Program-made: the position numbers and the translations under genes | Notes under the pieces: model-generated | Database searches by the model: none | The model's input: the letters and a program-made list of their open reading frames with translations, nothing else | What the model was told of the DNA's origin: nothing | Part shown: positions 52,795 to 61,795 of the stretch, one piece after another | How positions within the stretch are numbered: position 1 is the stretch's first letter | Layout of the letters: each line of letters opens with the position of its first letter | Origin: Exiguobacterium acetylicum DSM 20416 | GTDB taxonomy: Bacteria; Bacillota; Bacilli; Exiguobacteriales; Exiguobacteriaceae | Length of the DNA: 64,000 nucleotides | Direction of reading: 5' to 3' | Assembly: GCF_000702605.1 (NCBI RefSeq) | Contig: NZ_JNIR01000001.1 | Coordinates: 610,501-674,500 of the forward strand

Positions 52795-54245
52795 TCGACG
52801 GATTCGACGACTGCGAGTGTCGTCGTCCGTCGTTTTTTGATGAAGAACGATAAGATCAATGCCGCGAGTGCAAGTAACGTCGCGATGAAGAACGTATCAT
52901 TGATCCCTTCGATCATCGCCTGCATTTGCAACCATTCCGGATTAGCGGCTTCAGGTTGTGAAGCAAGTTCCGGAACGTGATGTTTCGTCCGCGACGTCAT
53001 GATCGTCACGAGCAGACCTGAACCGATCGCACCTGATACTTGTGACAACGTATTGTTCAATGCCGTACCGTGTGGCGTCAAGTGTTGCGGAATATGGTTC
53101 AACCCGTTCGTCATGACGGGCATCATGACCATCGAGATTCCAAGGAAACGTAGCGTATACATGATGACGAGGAACGCGTATGACGTATCCGCAGCTAGCT
53201 GACTAAACGAGAACGTCGTTAAGACCGTCAGTGATAAGCCGATGATCGCAAGGATCCGAGCACCGAATCGGTCGAACAGACGACCTGTGATTGGTGACAT
53301 GATCGCCATGACGATCGCACCCGGTAACATCAAGAGACCAGAGTGAAACGGTGAGATACCGCGAATCGTCTGGATATAGATCGGCATCAAGATCATGGCG
53401 GAGAACATCGACATGTTCAAGACCATCGAAATTCCTTGCGATAAGGCGAACATCGGATAACGGAAAATCCCGAACTCAAGCATCGGTTCTTCGAGCATGA
53501 ATTGACGTATAATAAAGGAAGTCAGACTAATCACACCGATGATCAATGATCCGATGACCGTCCAAGATCCCCATCCGGCAGAACCAGCGGAACTAAATCC
53601 ATACAGCAAACCACCGAAACCAAAGCTTGAGAGAACGAGTGAAAATAAATCGAGTTTGAGTGTGCTACGAACCGTCTCTTTCTTCAATAAGAAGGCACCC
53701 GTGAACAGTACGAGTAATGCGATCGGTGTAACGAGATGGAACAACATCCGCCATTCATAATGTTCAAGAATCCAGCCGGACAATGTAGGTCCGATGGCTG
53801 GGGCGAACGTGATGACAAGTCCGAAGATGCCCATTGCTTGTCCGCGTTTCTCGATCGGGAAACCGGTCAAAAGAACGTTCATTAATAGTGGCATCATGAT
53901 CGCAGAACCAGATGCCTGCATCATCCGCGCACCGAGTAGAAGCGGGAAGACGTGTGCTTGTCCAGCGATGATTGTACCGAGTGAGAACAGCGTCATCGCC
54001 GTCAAGAACAGTTGACGTGTCGAGAACTTCTGGACAAGGAAGGCCGACGTTGGAATCATGATTCCGTTGACGAGCATATAGCCCGTCGTCAACCACTGGG
54101 CGGTGCTTGCCTGAATACCGAAGGATCCCATGATCGACGGTAAGGCAATATTAAGTAACGTTGAGTTCAGGACCGCAACGAACGCACCTGCCATAAGGAC
54201 AGTTAAAATTAAATAAAGTCGTGATGATTGCTTGCTTGATTGCAT
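52773..54245 (-). CDS. MFS multidrug efflux transporter, DHA2 (14-TMS) family
   Basis: The 490-residue membrane protein has about 14 hydrophobic segments. Motifs of drug:proton antiporters are seen, such as LNIALPSIMGSFG in TM1, the motif A-like LVQKFSTRQLF, and motif C-like GPTLSGWILEHYEWRMLF. It is closest in style to EmrB/QacA/LmrB pumps. The minus-strand ATG at 54245 is preceded by AAAGGAG. It is divergent from a TetR gene with inverted repeats in between, so its expression is probably repressed by that regulator and induced by a substrate. Confidence 0.92.
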   Translation of the reverse strand: MQSSKQSSRLYLILTVLMAGAFVAVLNSTLLNIALPSIMGSFGIQASTAQWLTTGYMLVNGIMIPTSAFLVQKFSTRQLFLTAMTLFSLGTIIAGQAHVFPLLLGARMMQASGSAIMMPLLMNVLLTGFPIEKRGQAMGIFGLVITFAPAIGPTLSGWILEHYEWRMLFHLVTPIALLVLFTGAFLLKKETVRSTLKLDLFSLVLSSFGFGGLLYGFSSAGSAGWGSWTVIGSLIIGVISLTSFIIRQFMLEEPMLEFGIFRYPMFALSQGISMVLNMSMFSAMILMPIYIQTIRGISPFHSGLLMLPGAIVMAIMSPITGRLFDRFGARILAIIGLSLTVLTTFSFSQLAADTSYAFLVIMYTLRFLGISMVMMPVMTNGLNHIPQHLTPHGTALNNTLSQVSGAIGSGLLVTIMTSRTKHHVPELASQPEAANPEWLQMQAMIEGINDTFFIATLLALAALILSFFIKKRRTTTLAVVESVDQEQKYA

Positions 54246-54270
54246 TTCGTTATGCTCCTTTTGTACTACG

Positions 54271-54288
54271 AGTCTAAAATGTTAGACT
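54271..54288. promoter_or_regulatory. Inverted repeat 1 in the TetR/MFS intergenic region
   Basis: AGTCTAA-AATG-TTAGACT is a perfect 7-base-arm inverted repeat just upstream of the MFS gene. It is a good candidate operator for the divergent TetR-family protein. Confidence 0.6.
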
Positions 54289-54302
54289 TGAATTCTATGA
54301 CT

Positions 54303-54328
54303 AACTTGGCTATCTTACCAGGCTAAGT
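54303..54328. promoter_or_regulatory. Inverted repeat 2 in the TetR/MFS intergenic region
   Basis: ACTTGGCT and AGGCTAAGT are imperfect inverted arms around TATCTTACC. This second dyad between the divergent genes could be another regulator site or part of the promoter. Confidence 0.4.
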
Positions 54329-54414
54329 CGAATGAATTCAAATTATTTGCTTCATACACTAAAATAAGTGATTGTTAAACCATTGCAATCATTTGAACAG
54401 AAAAGGACAAGACC

Positions 54415-55323
54415 ATGAATTCAAAAAAGAAACAACTTCTAGATGCCGCCTATCAGCTATTCGTCGAAAAAGGTTATCAATCGACGTCCATCCAGGACAT
54501 TCTTGAGCACAGTAACGTTTCCAAAGGAACGTTCTATAACTACTTCTCCTCTAAAAATGAATTATTCATCGATGTATTCAATACCGTCTTTGAAAAGATG
54601 CGGACAGCGCGCAAGGAAATTCTCGTCGGACGAGATGTCTCAGATTATGAGACGTTCATTCAACAAGGTAACTGTTACTTGGAACTGATGCAAAAATATA
54701 AATTGTATACGTTGTTCGAAGAGGCGATTGCTTCAAATGAAAAAGAACTGAAGACGTTCATGGAGAATAACCGTCTTCTCGAGATCGAATGGACGTTTGA
54801 ACGATTACGTGATTTATTCGGTCAGACGAAAGAACCGTATCTTCTAGATTTAGCGGTCATTTATACAGGAATGTTGCAATATGCGATGTACTTCTTCCGA
54901 CAATCCGAACCGAACACACAACCGGAACGTGTCGTCCGTTACGTATTCAATCGATTGACGCATCTCGTCGAAGACGTCAGTCGGACGGAAGAACAGTTGA
55001 TTCCGCCGCGCTTCCTATCCGTTTGGCTCGATCGGCCACAAGATGAAGTCGTCATTCGGAAGGATTTGTTCGAGAAGACGAGTGCGCATATGAAACGCTT
55101 GATTACCCTGTCATCGATTTCCGATGAATCGAAGGAAGCCCATGAAGAGGTTCTTGATTTCATCTATGAAGAACTACTCGAACGGAAGAAACCAAAAATT
55201 CATCTTCTACGCCGGGCACTCGAGACGATGGACGAAGATCCGGTCTTTGCGGGTCAGGAAATCATGGCAACCTATAAGGCGATGGTCGATGAGATTGCCC
55301 GTGTGCGGACCAAAACTTCCTAA
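54415..55323 (+). CDS. TetR/AcrR family regulator with long C-terminal region
   Basis: The 302-residue regulator has an N-terminal TetR helix-turn-helix (about 5-55; [20 protein letters not shown]) and a long helical ligand domain. At about 300 residues it is far longer than the usual 190-220, with about 100 extra C-terminal residues of unknown role. It is divergent from the MFS pump, most likely its repressor, and only about 70 bases upstream of the SulP gene, which could be read from the same transcript. Confidence 0.88.
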   Translation: MNSKKKQLLDAAYQLFVEKGYQSTSIQDILEHSNVSKGTFYNYFSSKNELFIDVFNTVFEKMRTARKEILVGRDVSDYETFIQQGNCYLELMQKYKLYTLFEEAIASNEKELKTFMENNRLLEIEWTFERLRDLFGQTKEPYLLDLAVIYTGMLQYAMYFFRQSEPNTQPERVVRYVFNRLTHLVEDVSRTEEQLIPPRFLSVWLDRPQDEVVIRKDLFEKTSAHMKRLITLSSISDESKEAHEEVLDFIYEELLERKKPKIHLLRRALETMDEDPVFAGQEIMATYKAMVDEIARVRTKTS

Positions 55324-55356
55324 AAAGGTTGATTTTTGAAACTAACCAGATTACAC

Positions 55357-55387
55357 TGAGACCATTCATGTTAGAAAAGGGGTCTCA
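55357..55387 (+). promoter_or_regulatory. Stem-loop around the SulP ribosome binding site
   Basis: TGAGACC (55357-55363) pairs with GGTCTCA (55381-55387), which overlaps the end of the ribosome binding site AAAAGGGG. Pairing could partly hide it. Effect is inferred. Confidence 0.35.
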
Positions 55388-55394
55388 TCATCAT

Positions 55395-56837
55395 ATGTTT
55401 ACTCAATGGAAAAAAGAGTGGTTCCTGCAACCAAAAGCGGATTTGCTGTCCGGAATCGTCGTCGCCTTAGCACTCGTTCCGGAAGCAATCGCGTTTTCGC
55501 TGATCGCTGGCGTTAATCCGATGGTCGGTTTATACGCTTCCGTCATCATTGCAATCGTCATCTCGATTGCCGGCGGTCGTCCCGGAATGATTTCAGCTGC
55601 GACCGGTGCGATGGCACTCGTCGTCGTCCAGCTCGTCAAGGACCATGGTGTCGATTATTTACTAGCTGCCGGTATCCTTGCCGGAATTCTACAAACCACG
55701 TTCGGATTTTTAGGAATTGCTAAGTTATTACGATTCATTCCTCGATCCGTCATGGTCGGATTCGTCAATGCGTTAGCGATTTTGATTTTCTCGGCACAAC
55801 TGCCGCAGTTCGAAGGACAGAACTGGATCATGTACGCAATGGTTGCCGCATCACTCGCCATCATCTTGTTATTCCCACACGTGACGAAAGCAATCCCGGC
55901 ACCACTCGTTGCGATCACGATAATGACAGTGTTGACGGTCGTCTTCTCACTCGATACACGAGTCATTGGAGACATGGGACAAATCGAAGCGGCGTTACCA
56001 AGCTTCTTCTTACCGGATGTTCCGTTCTCACTTGAGACGCTCCAAATCATCTTCCCGTATGCTTTGTCACTTGCATTCGTCGGTTTGATCGAATCGTTGC
56101 TGACGGCACGAATCGTCGACGAGATGACGGATACGACGTCGAACAAAGCAATGGAATCACGTGGACAAGGAATTGCGAACATCATCGCGGGTATGTTCGG
56201 TGGAATGCCGGGCTGTGCGATGATCGGTCAATCGGTCATCAATGTCACGTCGGGTGGGCGTGGGCGATTGTCGACATTGACAGCAGGTGTGTTCCTAATG
56301 CTGTTGATGTTTACGATGAATGATCTATTGATGACGATTCCAATGGGAGCACTCGTCGGTGTCATGTTCTTCGTCTCGTATGCGACGTTTGACTGGGGTT
56401 CATTCAAGATGCTCAAGACGTCACCAAAAAGTGATTCTGCGGTCATGCTCGCAACTGTTCTCGTCACTGTATTGACGAACGATTTATCAATGGGCGTTCT
56501 TGTCGGGATCTTGCTTGCGGCGTTATTATTCGCTTCAAAAATTTCGCGCATTCAAGTCGAGCGCAAGGAGCAAACAGATCGAGTCCGTTACACGATTCGT
56601 GGCCCGTTGTTCTTCGCGTCGACGACAGCATTTGCGGAACAATTCCAGCTCGACGCTGATCCATCGTCCGTCATCACGCTCGATTTCTCGGCGTGTCACT
56701 TGTTTGATGATTCCGCTATCGAAGCGATCGAAAACGTCGTCTTGAAATACGAACGTCTCGGCAAAAAAGTCGAACTCACTGGATTGAATGAAGAGTCGCA
56801 AGCGCTCGTCGATCGATTAGCGCAGCGAATCGCATAA
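55395..56837 (+). CDS. SulP family anion transporter with STAS domain
   Basis: The 480-residue transporter has a membrane domain of about 10-14 segments ([20 protein letters not shown] signature early, [21 protein letters not shown] later) and a C-terminal STAS domain (about 395-480; [20 protein letters not shown]). Substrates in the family are sulfate, bicarbonate and related anions; here unknown. The frame is open from 55329, but AAAAGGGG fixes the ATG at 55395. Confidence 0.92.
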   Translation: MFTQWKKEWFLQPKADLLSGIVVALALVPEAIAFSLIAGVNPMVGLYASVIIAIVISIAGGRPGMISAATGAMALVVVQLVKDHGVDYLLAAGILAGILQTTFGFLGIAKLLRFIPRSVMVGFVNALAILIFSAQLPQFEGQNWIMYAMVAASLAIILLFPHVTKAIPAPLVAITIMTVLTVVFSLDTRVIGDMGQIEAALPSFFLPDVPFSLETLQIIFPYALSLAFVGLIESLLTARIVDEMTDTTSNKAMESRGQGIANIIAGMFGGMPGCAMIGQSVINVTSGGRGRLSTLTAGVFLMLLMFTMNDLLMTIPMGALVGVMFFVSYATFDWGSFKMLKTSPKSDSAVMLATVLVTVLTNDLSMGVLVGILLAALLFASKISRIQVERKEQTDRVRYTIRGPLFFASTTAFAEQFQLDADPSSVITLDFSACHLFDDSAIEAIENVVLKYERLGKKVELTGLNEESQALVDRLAQRIA

Positions 56838-56854
56838 CGGAAGAGGATATGAGG

Positions 56855-56886
56855 AAGTGGTCGACACGATGTCGACCGCTTTTTTG
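56855..56886 (+). terminator. Terminator after the SulP gene
   Basis: AGTGGTCGACA and TGTCGACCGCT pair around CGA (one wobble) and are followed by TTTTTT. Confidence 0.92.
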
Positions 56887-56962
56887 TTTCCTTCTGATTG
56901 ACGATGAGAAGTGCGTCCCTTGATTGGTTTCGCTATACTAAAAACAAAAGGGGGCAGTTAAG

Positions 56963-57787
56963 ATGAAATGGTTTCGATTTGAGCATGAAGGAAAAGTAGG
57001 TATTGGGGTTGAACGGGATGGCTCTACATATGATGTGACGGCACAAGTCTATACGGATTCATTGTTTGAAGTGATTTCACGTGAGTTCGATGTTGACCTT
57101 GATCTAGATATCGCGCCACTACTTAAAGGGGATGTTCGTCAGCTCGCGCCGTATGTACCGGCACGAAACGTCATCTGTGTCGGCAAGAACTACGCCGATC
57201 ACATCAAGGAGATGGATACGGCGGGAGCAGGGAAATTCGTCTTGTTCACGAAAGCACCGACATCGATCGTCGGTCCGTTCGAACCAATCGAACGGCATGC
57301 GGATTTGACGCAGCAACTGGATTATGAGGGGGAACTTGCCATCATCATCGGCACAACGGGGCGTGATTTGACACCAGAAAATGCACTTGATCATGTGTTC
57401 GGCTATAGTATCGTCAATGACGTGACAGCGCGGGATTTACAAAAAGAACACGTCCAGTTCTTCCGTGGTAAATCGCTTGATGGGTTCTGTCCGTTCGGAC
57501 CGGTCATCGTCTCAGCGGACAGCTTTGATCCACGTGACGTCCTCGTCGAGACGCGCGTGAACGGGCAACTCCGACAGTCGGGATCAACCGCGTTGATGTT
57601 ACGCGACGTCGTGACGATTTTAGTTGAAGTGTCGCGCGGAATGACGCTTGAAGCAGGGGACATCATTGCGACAGGAACTCCAGCTGGTGTGGGTCACGGC
57701 ATGAAACCACCGGTCTACCTTCAGACAGGGGATGTCGTCGAGGTATCGATTGAAGGAATCGGTCGCCTGCAAAATGAAGTCCAGTGA
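56963..57787 (+). CDS. Fumarylacetoacetate hydrolase (FAH) family protein
   Basis: The 274-residue protein has an N-terminal small domain (about 1-65) and the FAH core with the metal site ligands in DYEGELAIIIG and FGYSIVNDVTARDLQ, plus FCPFGPVIV and GDIIATGTPAGVG. Such enzymes act as hydrolases, isomerases or decarboxylases on 2-oxo acids and 2-hydroxydienoates. It is a single gene, so the substrate cannot be inferred. AAAAGGGGG precedes the ATG. Confidence 0.9.
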   Translation: MKWFRFEHEGKVGIGVERDGSTYDVTAQVYTDSLFEVISREFDVDLDLDIAPLLKGDVRQLAPYVPARNVICVGKNYADHIKEMDTAGAGKFVLFTKAPTSIVGPFEPIERHADLTQQLDYEGELAIIIGTTGRDLTPENALDHVFGYSIVNDVTARDLQKEHVQFFRGKSLDGFCPFGPVIVSADSFDPRDVLVETRVNGQLRQSGSTALMLRDVVTILVEVSRGMTLEAGDIIATGTPAGVGHGMKPPVYLQTGDVVEVSIEGIGRLQNEVQ

Positions 57788-57820
57788 ACGAAGATGACCG
57801 AAATGATTGAATTTCATTCA

Positions 57821-57857
57821 CCGCTTTCCACATTACTTTGGAAAGCGGTTTTTTATT
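57821..57857 (+). terminator. Terminator after the FAH-family gene
   Basis: CCGCTTTCCA and TGGAAAGCGG form a perfect 10-bp stem, followed by TTTTTTATTTT. Confidence 0.93.
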
Positions 57858-57977
57858 TTGCGAAATACATAGATAATTTGAAAAATGATTGATTTTATTC
57901 GATAAAACAGTCATCATATGACCGTTTTTGATGTATAATGAAACTATAAGGACGGTTTAATGTCGAAAAAAGTCGTA

Positions 57978-58043
57978 TTTTGAACGTTTTATAGAGAAAT
58001 TATATAATTTTTGAACGTTTTTGATTGATTTTTGAATGTAAAC
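57978..58043. promoter_or_regulatory. Phased direct repeats before fruR, candidate FruR operators
   Basis: TTTTGAACGTTTT occurs identically at 57978-57990 and 58009-58021 (31 bases apart) and imperfectly as TTTTGAATGTAAA at 58030-58042 (21 bases further). The spacings are close to three and two helical turns, so all lie on one DNA face. The last overlaps the promoter. They are the best operator candidates for the DeoR-type repressor encoded next. Confidence 0.55.
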
Positions 58044-58053
58044 GCTTTATATT
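58025..58053 (+). promoter_or_regulatory. SigA-type promoter of fruRKA
   Basis: TTGATT (58025-58030) and TATATT (58048-58053) are separated by 17 bases, about 22 bases before the fruR start. Confidence 0.6.
58037..58050. promoter_or_regulatory. CcpA cre-like site in the fru promoter
   Basis: TGTAAACGCTTTAT matches TGWAANCGNTNWCA at 12 of 14 positions and overlaps the -10 element, a position suited to carbon catabolite repression by CcpA. Confidence 0.7.
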
Positions 58054-58074
58054 ATAGATGTGGAGGGAAACCTT

Positions 58075-58821
58075 ATGTTAACGAAAAAACGCCATCAACT
58101 CATTCTCGAATTACTAGCTCGAGAAGAAGTCGTCAAGATGCAAAAAATCGTCGAGCAAACCGGTGCCAGTGAGTCTACGATTCGTCGGGATTTATCACAG
58201 CTTGAGACAGCAGGTCATCTGCGTCGGGTGCACGGGGGCGCGACAGCGAACCATTTGCAAATTGAGGAACCGAGTTACTTCGAAAAGAGTGACAAACATG
58301 TCGAAGAAAAGGAACGGATCGCACGAGCGGCCGCTGACCTGATCGAAGACGGGATGTATGTCTACCTCGATGCCGGAACGACGACGCTTGCCATCGTTCC
58401 GTATCTCGAAGAGAAGGCGATTACGGTCGTGACGAACAGTCTTCCTCTAGCGAACACGTTACTCTATCACCGTATCCCGACGTTCGTCGTCGGAGGTCAA
58501 CTGAAGCATTCAACGCAAGCACTCGTCGGTTACAACGCACGTGAAGGAATGTTGATTTACCATTTTGATGTCGCGTTCCTTGGGATGAACGGTGTTCATC
58601 CGACACAAGGCTTCACGACACCAGATCCGGAAGAGGCACTCGTAAAGAAGACAGCGATCGAGTTAGCAAAACAATCGTATGTACTCGTCGATGAGACGAA
58701 ACTGGATGCAATCAGCTTCAGTCGGGTGGCGTCCTTGCAAGCGGCGACGATCATCACGACGACATCCAGCGAGCAAGAAGCGAAATACAGTCAATACACA
58801 GAGGTGGTGAACGCGAAATGA
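58075..58821 (+). CDS. fruR: DeoR-family transcriptional repressor of the fructose operon
   Basis: The 248-residue regulator has a DeoR-type N-terminal HTH (RHQLILELLAREEVVKMQKI, with ESTIRRDLSQLE) and a sugar-phosphate-sensing domain (DAGTTTLAIVPYL, VGGQLKHSTQALVG). As the first gene of fruR-fruK-fruA it probably senses fructose 1-phosphate. GGAGGG precedes the ATG at 58075. It overlaps fruK by four bases. Direct repeats and a cre-like site lie upstream. Confidence 0.9.
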   Translation: MLTKKRHQLILELLAREEVVKMQKIVEQTGASESTIRRDLSQLETAGHLRRVHGGATANHLQIEEPSYFEKSDKHVEEKERIARAAADLIEDGMYVYLDAGTTTLAIVPYLEEKAITVVTNSLPLANTLLYHRIPTFVVGGQLKHSTQALVGYNAREGMLIYHFDVAFLGMNGVHPTQGFTTPDPEEALVKKTAIELAKQSYVLVDETKLDAISFSRVASLQAATIITTTSSEQEAKYSQYTEVVNAK

Positions 58822-59738
58822 TTTATACACTGACACTCAATCCATCCATCGACTATTATGTCACGTTACCGGTATTTGAGGCAGGACAAGTCAATCGTGT
58901 CGAACAGGCGGAAAAAGTGGCCGGAGGGAAAGGAATCAACGTCTCTCTCGTCCTAAAAAACTATGAGGTAGAAACACAAGCACTCGGATTCCTTGGAGGA
59001 AGTACCGGACAATTCATTCGGACGGAACTCGAGAAACGAGGCGTTTTAACCGACTTCACACCGATTCAAGATGAGACGCGGATCAATGTTAAGATTCGTG
59101 CTGATCAAGAATCTGAGTTGAATGCAGTGGGACCGAAGATTCAACCGGAAGAGCTAGAGCATTTATTATCCCGATTCAAGACGATGCAAGCCGGTGATAT
59201 CGTCGTCTTCGCAGGCAGTATCCCAAGCAGTCTACCGCATGATCTCTATCGTCATATCGCGACGATCTTGAATGAACGGAACGTCCGCTTCGCAGTTGAT
59301 ACGACGAAGGAAGCGATGCTTGAAGTCTTACCGCTTGGTCCATTTTTAATCAAGCCGAATCACCATGAACTCGGTGAAATCTTTGACGTCGAGATTACGT
59401 CGAAGGAGATGGCGGTTCCTTACGCCCAACAACTCGTCGAGCGTGGTGCCGAGAACGTGGTCATCTCATTTGCAGGAGACGGAGCACTGCTCGTCAATCG
59501 TCAAGGTGCCTACACGGCAAACACACCGGCTGGGAAGCTTGTCAACTCCGTCGGTGCTGGGGACTCACTCGTCGCCGGATTCGTTGCCAGCCATGCGCTT
59601 GGCAAATCACCAGAAGAAGCATTCCGCTATGCGGTCACGACTGGTAGTGCGTCTGCTTATTCCTTCGGTCTTTGTACGAAGGAAGATATCGATCGTCTTC
59701 TCGAAGACGTCAATGTCGTTGAACTCATTCAATCCTAA
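58818..59738 (+). CDS. fruK: 1-Phosphofructokinase
   Basis: This 306-residue PfkB-family sugar kinase phosphorylates fructose 1-phosphate to the 1,6-bisphosphate. It has the N-terminal TLNPSIDYYVTLP, the glycine motif EKVAGGKGINVS, and the C-terminal PfkB signature with catalytic Asp NSVGAGDSLVAGFVA. It overlaps fruR (ATGA) and precedes fruA by 17 bases with AAAGGAGTG as ribosome binding site for the latter. Confidence 0.95.
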   Translation: MIYTLTLNPSIDYYVTLPVFEAGQVNRVEQAEKVAGGKGINVSLVLKNYEVETQALGFLGGSTGQFIRTELEKRGVLTDFTPIQDETRINVKIRADQESELNAVGPKIQPEELEHLLSRFKTMQAGDIVVFAGSIPSSLPHDLYRHIATILNERNVRFAVDTTKEAMLEVLPLGPFLIKPNHHELGEIFDVEITSKEMAVPYAQQLVERGAENVVISFAGDGALLVNRQGAYTANTPAGKLVNSVGAGDSLVAGFVASHALGKSPEEAFRYAVTTGSASAYSFGLCTKEDIDRLLEDVNVVELIQS

Positions 59739-59755
59739 AAGGAGTGTGACTACTC

Positions 59756-61690
59756 ATGAAAATTACAGATCTCTTGACACGTGATACGATTCAGCTCGAT
59801 TTACAAGCGTCATCTAAAGCCGCTGTCATTGACGAACTCGTCAACGTCCTCGATCGGGCAGGAAAACTGAACGATCGCTCGGCATATAAAGAAGCGATTC
59901 TCGCACGGGAAGCGCAAAGTACGACAGGTTTAGGGGAAGGCATTGCCATCCCGCACGCAAAAACAGCAGCGGTCAAAACACCAGCAATCGCTTTCGGTCG
60001 CTCGGCAGGTATTGATTACGAAGCACTCGATGGTCAACCAAGTCGGTTGTTCTTCATGATTGCAGCAGGAGAGAACGCGGATAACGCGCACCTTGAAACA
60101 CTCTCGAAACTATCTGTTTATCTGATGGACATGAACTTCCGTGATACGATTCTTGCAGCTAAAACGAAAGATGAAGTCATCGCGGCAATCGAAGCGAAAG
60201 AACGCGAAGAAGAAGGTCCAGTTGACGTCTCAAGCGACAACGTCGATCAAGATGCGCCTTATATCCTTGCTGTCACAGCTTGTCCGACAGGGATTGCACA
60301 TACGTATATGGCAGCTGATGCTCTGCGTCAAAAAGCGGAAGAGATGGGTGTCCGTATTAAAGTTGAAACAAACGGATCGACTGGTGTCAAAAACGGTTTG
60401 ACACAACAAGACATCAACGATGCGACAGCAATCATCGTCGCAGCGGATAAAGCGGTTGAGATGGATCGCTTCAACGGGAAACACGTCGTCGAAGTACCAG
60501 TTGCGCAAGGGATTCGTAAACCACAAGAATTGATCAACCGTGCTGTCAAACAAGACGCACCTGTCTATAAGGCAAGCGGCTCGGGTGAGAGCTCGAAACC
60601 AGCCCGCGGTGGCTTCTATAAACACTTGATGAGCGGTGTATCGGCAATGTTGCCACTCGTCGTTGCTGGTGGTCTCTTGATCGCGATCAGTTTCTTCTGG
60701 GGAATCAACTCCGCGAACCCGGATGATCCATCATACAATGAATTCGCTGCTCAGTTAATGACAATCGGGAAAGCGGCATTCGCTCTCTTGATTCCAATCC
60801 TTGCTGGATTTATCGCGATGTCGATCGCCGATAAACCGGGTCTTGCTCCTGGTCTGATCGCTGGTTTCCTTGCAAGTAACGGTAACGCTGGTTTCCTCGG
60901 TGGATTGATTGCCGGTTTCCTTGCAGGTTACGTCGTTCTTCTGCTCGTTAAAGTCTTCAAAGGTCTCCCGGCAGCACTTGAAGGAATCAAACCGGTCTTG
61001 CTCTATCCACTGTTTGGTTCGTTCATCACAGGGATAATCATGTTGCTCGTCGTCAATGAACCAATCGCGCAATTCATGAAATGGCTCACCGATTCAATGA
61101 ACGATCTCAGTGGTGGGAACGCAATTCTTCTCGGTATGCTCGTCGCAGCTATGATGGCAATCGACATGGGCGGTCCGATCAACAAAACAGCATACGTTTT
61201 CGGTACAGCTGCTCTTACAGCAGGTAACACGGAAGTCATGGCAGCCGTCATGGCGGGTGGGATGGTTCCACCACTCATCGTTGCTTTCTCATCGACATTG
61301 TTCGCACGTAAGAAATTCACACCGCAAGAGCGGGAAGCGGGTATCGCTGCTTACGCAATGGGTGCATCGTTCGTCACAGAAGGTGCGATTCCATTTGCTG
61401 CTGCCGATCCACTCCGCGTCATTCCATCAAGCGTTATCGGTTCAGCGATCGCTGGTGCGTTGACAATCGTCTTCGGCGTCTTGCTCCCAGCGCCACACGG
61501 CGGTATCTTCGTCTTCCCGTTACTTGATGGTCCATCAGGTACGGTCATGGCAATCGTCGGTTACGCGGGTGCAATCCTCATCGGTTCACTCGTCGGTGCG
61601 GCAATCCTCTCCTTCCTCAAAAAACCGCTTGTTGACCAATCGGTCGCGAAAGCGGAAATGACAGAAGGAACAGGTACAAAAGCATCATAA
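59756..61690 (+). CDS. fruA: PTS fructose-specific EIIABC component
   Basis: The 644-residue fused permease has an EIIA domain at about 1-145 with phospho-His67 (GIAIPHAKTA), EIIB at about 165-265 with phospho-Cys176 (AVTACPTGIAHTYMAADAL), and EIIC at about 285-630 with many membrane segments (e.g. IDMGGPINKTAYVFG). It imports fructose as fructose 1-phosphate, the substrate of FruK. Domain order A-B-C is that of B. subtilis FruA. A strong terminator follows. Confidence 0.96.
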   Translation: MKITDLLTRDTIQLDLQASSKAAVIDELVNVLDRAGKLNDRSAYKEAILAREAQSTTGLGEGIAIPHAKTAAVKTPAIAFGRSAGIDYEALDGQPSRLFFMIAAGENADNAHLETLSKLSVYLMDMNFRDTILAAKTKDEVIAAIEAKEREEEGPVDVSSDNVDQDAPYILAVTACPTGIAHTYMAADALRQKAEEMGVRIKVETNGSTGVKNGLTQQDINDATAIIVAADKAVEMDRFNGKHVVEVPVAQGIRKPQELINRAVKQDAPVYKASGSGESSKPARGGFYKHLMSGVSAMLPLVVAGGLLIAISFFWGINSANPDDPSYNEFAAQLMTIGKAAFALLIPILAGFIAMSIADKPGLAPGLIAGFLASNGNAGFLGGLIAGFLAGYVVLLLVKVFKGLPAALEGIKPVLLYPLFGSFITGIIMLLVVNEPIAQFMKWLTDSMNDLSGGNAILLGMLVAAMMAIDMGGPINKTAYVFGTAALTAGNTEVMAAVMAGGMVPPLIVAFSSTLFARKKFTPQEREAGIAAYAMGASFVTEGAIPFAAADPLRVIPSSVIGSAIAGALTIVFGVLLPAPHGGIFVFPLLDGPSGTVMAIVGYAGAILIGSLVGAAILSFLKKPLVDQSVAKAEMTEGTGTKAS

Positions 61691-61697
61691 TTCATCT

Positions 61698-61732
61698 AAA
61701 TCCTCTCCGTTTTCAAACGGAGGGGATTTTTT
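61698..61732 (+). terminator. Terminator after the fructose operon
   Basis: AAATCCTCTCCGTTT and AAACGGAGGGGATTT pair (one wobble) around a TC loop and are followed by TTTTG. Confidence 0.9.
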
Positions 61733-61795
61733 GTTGAATTTTGACGGCTAACGGTGAAGAATAGAGGGCATACTGAATAAGAAGGAGGGATGGAC

